Shown one piece after another: positions 63,056-64,000 of a stretch of DNA of 64,000 nt. The notes beneath the pieces are model-generated. The model did not search any database, was not told the origin of the DNA, and saw only the letters and a program-made list of their open reading frames with translations. The translations under genes were made by a program, and so were the position numbers. Origin of the DNA: Streptomyces griseicoloratus (GTDB lineage Bacteria; Actinomycetota; Actinomycetes; Streptomycetales; Streptomycetaceae); the NCBI RefSeq assembly GCF_014534645.1, contig NZ_JACVQF010000184.1, positions 186,001-250,000 on the forward strand, written 5' to 3'. The first letter of the stretch is position 1. Every line of letters begins with the position of its first letter.

Positions 63056-64000
63056 TCAGGCGTGGCTCGCGGCCACCCAGCGCTCCAGGACGCGCCTGGC
63101 CGCGCCCGAGTCGATCGACTCCGCGGCCTTGTCCATCCCGGCCCGGATCCGGTCGGTCAGCGGCCCGTCGCCGGCCTCCAGGGCCACCAGGGCGGCCGCC
63201 GCGTTCAGCAGCACCGCGTCCCGCACCGGCCCCCTCTCGCCGTTCAGCAGGCGCCGGGCGACGTCGGCGTTGTAGGAGGCGTCGGCGCCGCGCAGTGCCT
63301 CCACCGGCACCAGCTCCAGGCCGACGTCCCGCGGGTCGAAGGCCTCCTCGGAGACCTTGCCGTCCCGCACGACCCACACCCGGGAGGTGGACGTCGTGGT
63401 CAGCTCGTCCAGGCCGTCATCACCCCGGAACACCAGGGAGGAGTTGCCGCGCTCGGCGAACACCCCGGCGATGATCGGGGCCATCCGGGGGTCGGCGACG
63501 CCGACGGCCTGGGCCTTCACCTTCGCCGGGTTGGTCAGCGGGCCCAGGAAGTTGAACACGGTCCGCACACCGAGCTGGCCCCGGGCCGCCGCCACATGGC
63601 GCAGCGCCGGGTGGAACTTCACCGCGAAGCAGAAGGTGATCCCGGCCTCCTCCGCCACTTCCGCCACGCGCTTCGGTGTCAGCTCCAGGTTGACGCCGAG
63701 CTTCTCCAGCACGTCGGAGGCCCCGGACGCCGAGGACGCGGCGCGGCTGCCGTGCTTGACGACCTTCGCGCCCGTGCCGGCGATGACGATCGCCGACATG
63801 GTGGAGATGTTGACGGTCTTGGCACCGTCGCCGCCGGTGCCGACGATGTCGACGGTCCGGCCGGGCACCTCGATGACGTGCGCGTGCTCGTACATCGAGC
63901 GGACGCAGCCGGAGATCTCCTCCACCGTCTCGCCCTTGGCCCGCAGGGCCGTCGCGAACCCGGCGATCTGCACGTCCGTCGCCTCGCCGCGCATGATCAG
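63056..64000 (-). CDS. trpD: anthranilate phosphoribosyltransferase (partial, start outside window)
   Basis: Second step of tryptophan synthesis: transfers phosphoribose from PRPP to anthranilate. 314 codons are visible. The frame remains open to the right edge ([20 protein letters not shown]), lacking only about the first 40 residues. It shows the PRPP-binding [62 protein letters not shown] and the metal-binding [14 protein letters not shown]. It is separate from the fused trpEG at 31 kb, so the trp genes are dispersed here. Confidence 0.97.
   Translation of the reverse strand: MIMRGEATDVQIAGFATALRAKGETVEEISGCVRSMYEHAHVIEVPGRTVDIVGTGGDGAKTVNISTMSAIVIAGTGAKVVKHGSRAASSASGASDVLEKLGVNLELTPKRVAEVAEEAGITFCFAVKFHPALRHVAAARGQLGVRTVFNFLGPLTNPAKVKAQAVGVADPRMAPIIAGVFAERGNSSLVFRGDDGLDELTTTSTSRVWVVRDGKVSEEAFDPRDVGLELVPVEALRGADASYNADVARRLLNGERGPVRDAVLLNAAAALVALEAGDGPLTDRIRAGMDKAAESIDSGAARRVLERWVAASHA

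Overview
The window is high-GC actinobacterial DNA with pervasive third-position G/C, GTG/TTG starts and 1-4 base stop/start overlaps. Gene order and protein features point firmly to a Streptomyces chromosome core region. From memory, the order runs like S. coelicolor from ftsI (about SCO2090) to trpD (about SCO2147), including pfkA, macRS, glkA and the trp attenuator; this synteny is recalled, not computed. No tRNA, rRNA, CRISPR array or transposase gene is visible.

Layout. 1-2.7 kb: head of the division/cell-wall cluster on the minus strand (rsmH-ftsL-ftsI, ftsI cut by the window edge). 2.9-8.6 kb, plus strand: a small beta-carbonic anhydrase, then a MoxR ATPase / DUF58 / transglutaminase-like trio with a degenerate 119-bp tandem duplication at one junction. 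8.9-11.1 kb, minus: DUF3040 membrane protein, methyltransferase, SAV_6107-type HEPN protein. 11.1-14.8 kb, plus: degenerate ABC ATPase, YhgE/Pip permease and TetR regulator, with a palindromic operator placed on the promoter. 15.3-18.7 kb: CrtI-like oxidoreductase, Tyr/Gln/Gly-rich membrane protein, metF. 18.8-24.5 kb: thiamine genes (thiE; TPP riboswitch-thiO-thiS-thiG) plus an Rv2175c-like DNA-binding protein, a ferredoxin-reductase-like enzyme and a 0.45-kb array of ~17-bp degenerate repeats. 24.7-29.3 kb: PASTA Ser/Thr kinase, endonuclease IV, a sulfite-oxidase-like molybdoenzyme, and convergent bacterioferritin/Bfd with an iron box. 29.4-33.9 kb: aromatic amino acid entry, with class II DAHP synthase divergent from a tryptophan-attenuated fused TrpE-TrpG anthranilate synthase, then a 2-hydroxyacid dehydrogenase. 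33.9-41.7 kb: pfkA with pyrophosphate-type active-site residues, MacRS two-component system, acyltransferase, esterase, a nuclease/phosphatase-fold protein, glkA and its DUF5304 partner. 41.8-54.8 kb: ArsA-like ATPase, SRPBCC protein, phosphoesterase, FadD, two mannosyltransferase-type enzymes (PimB-like and GT87), a secreted metallopeptidase-like lipoprotein, two NlpC/P60 hydrolases, a NYN nuclease-like protein. 54.9-64 kb: rhomboid protease, Lrp ligand-binding protein, an OmpR-type two-component system followed by an anion transporter and glycerate kinase, a PLP enzyme, a MITE-like element and trpD (cut by the right edge).

How things connect. Three regulatory layers can be read directly: small-molecule RNA control (TPP riboswitch, Trp attenuator), metal control (iron box at bfd), and local regulators with candidate operators (TetR palindrome; 11-bp direct repeats shared by the two-component operon and the transporter/glycerate-kinase promoter). 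The best candidates for new biology are that two-component/transporter circuit, the TetR-ABC-YhgE module with an altered Walker A motif, the HEPN protein with an R-x4-H motif, and the tandem-repeat array upstream of thiE.
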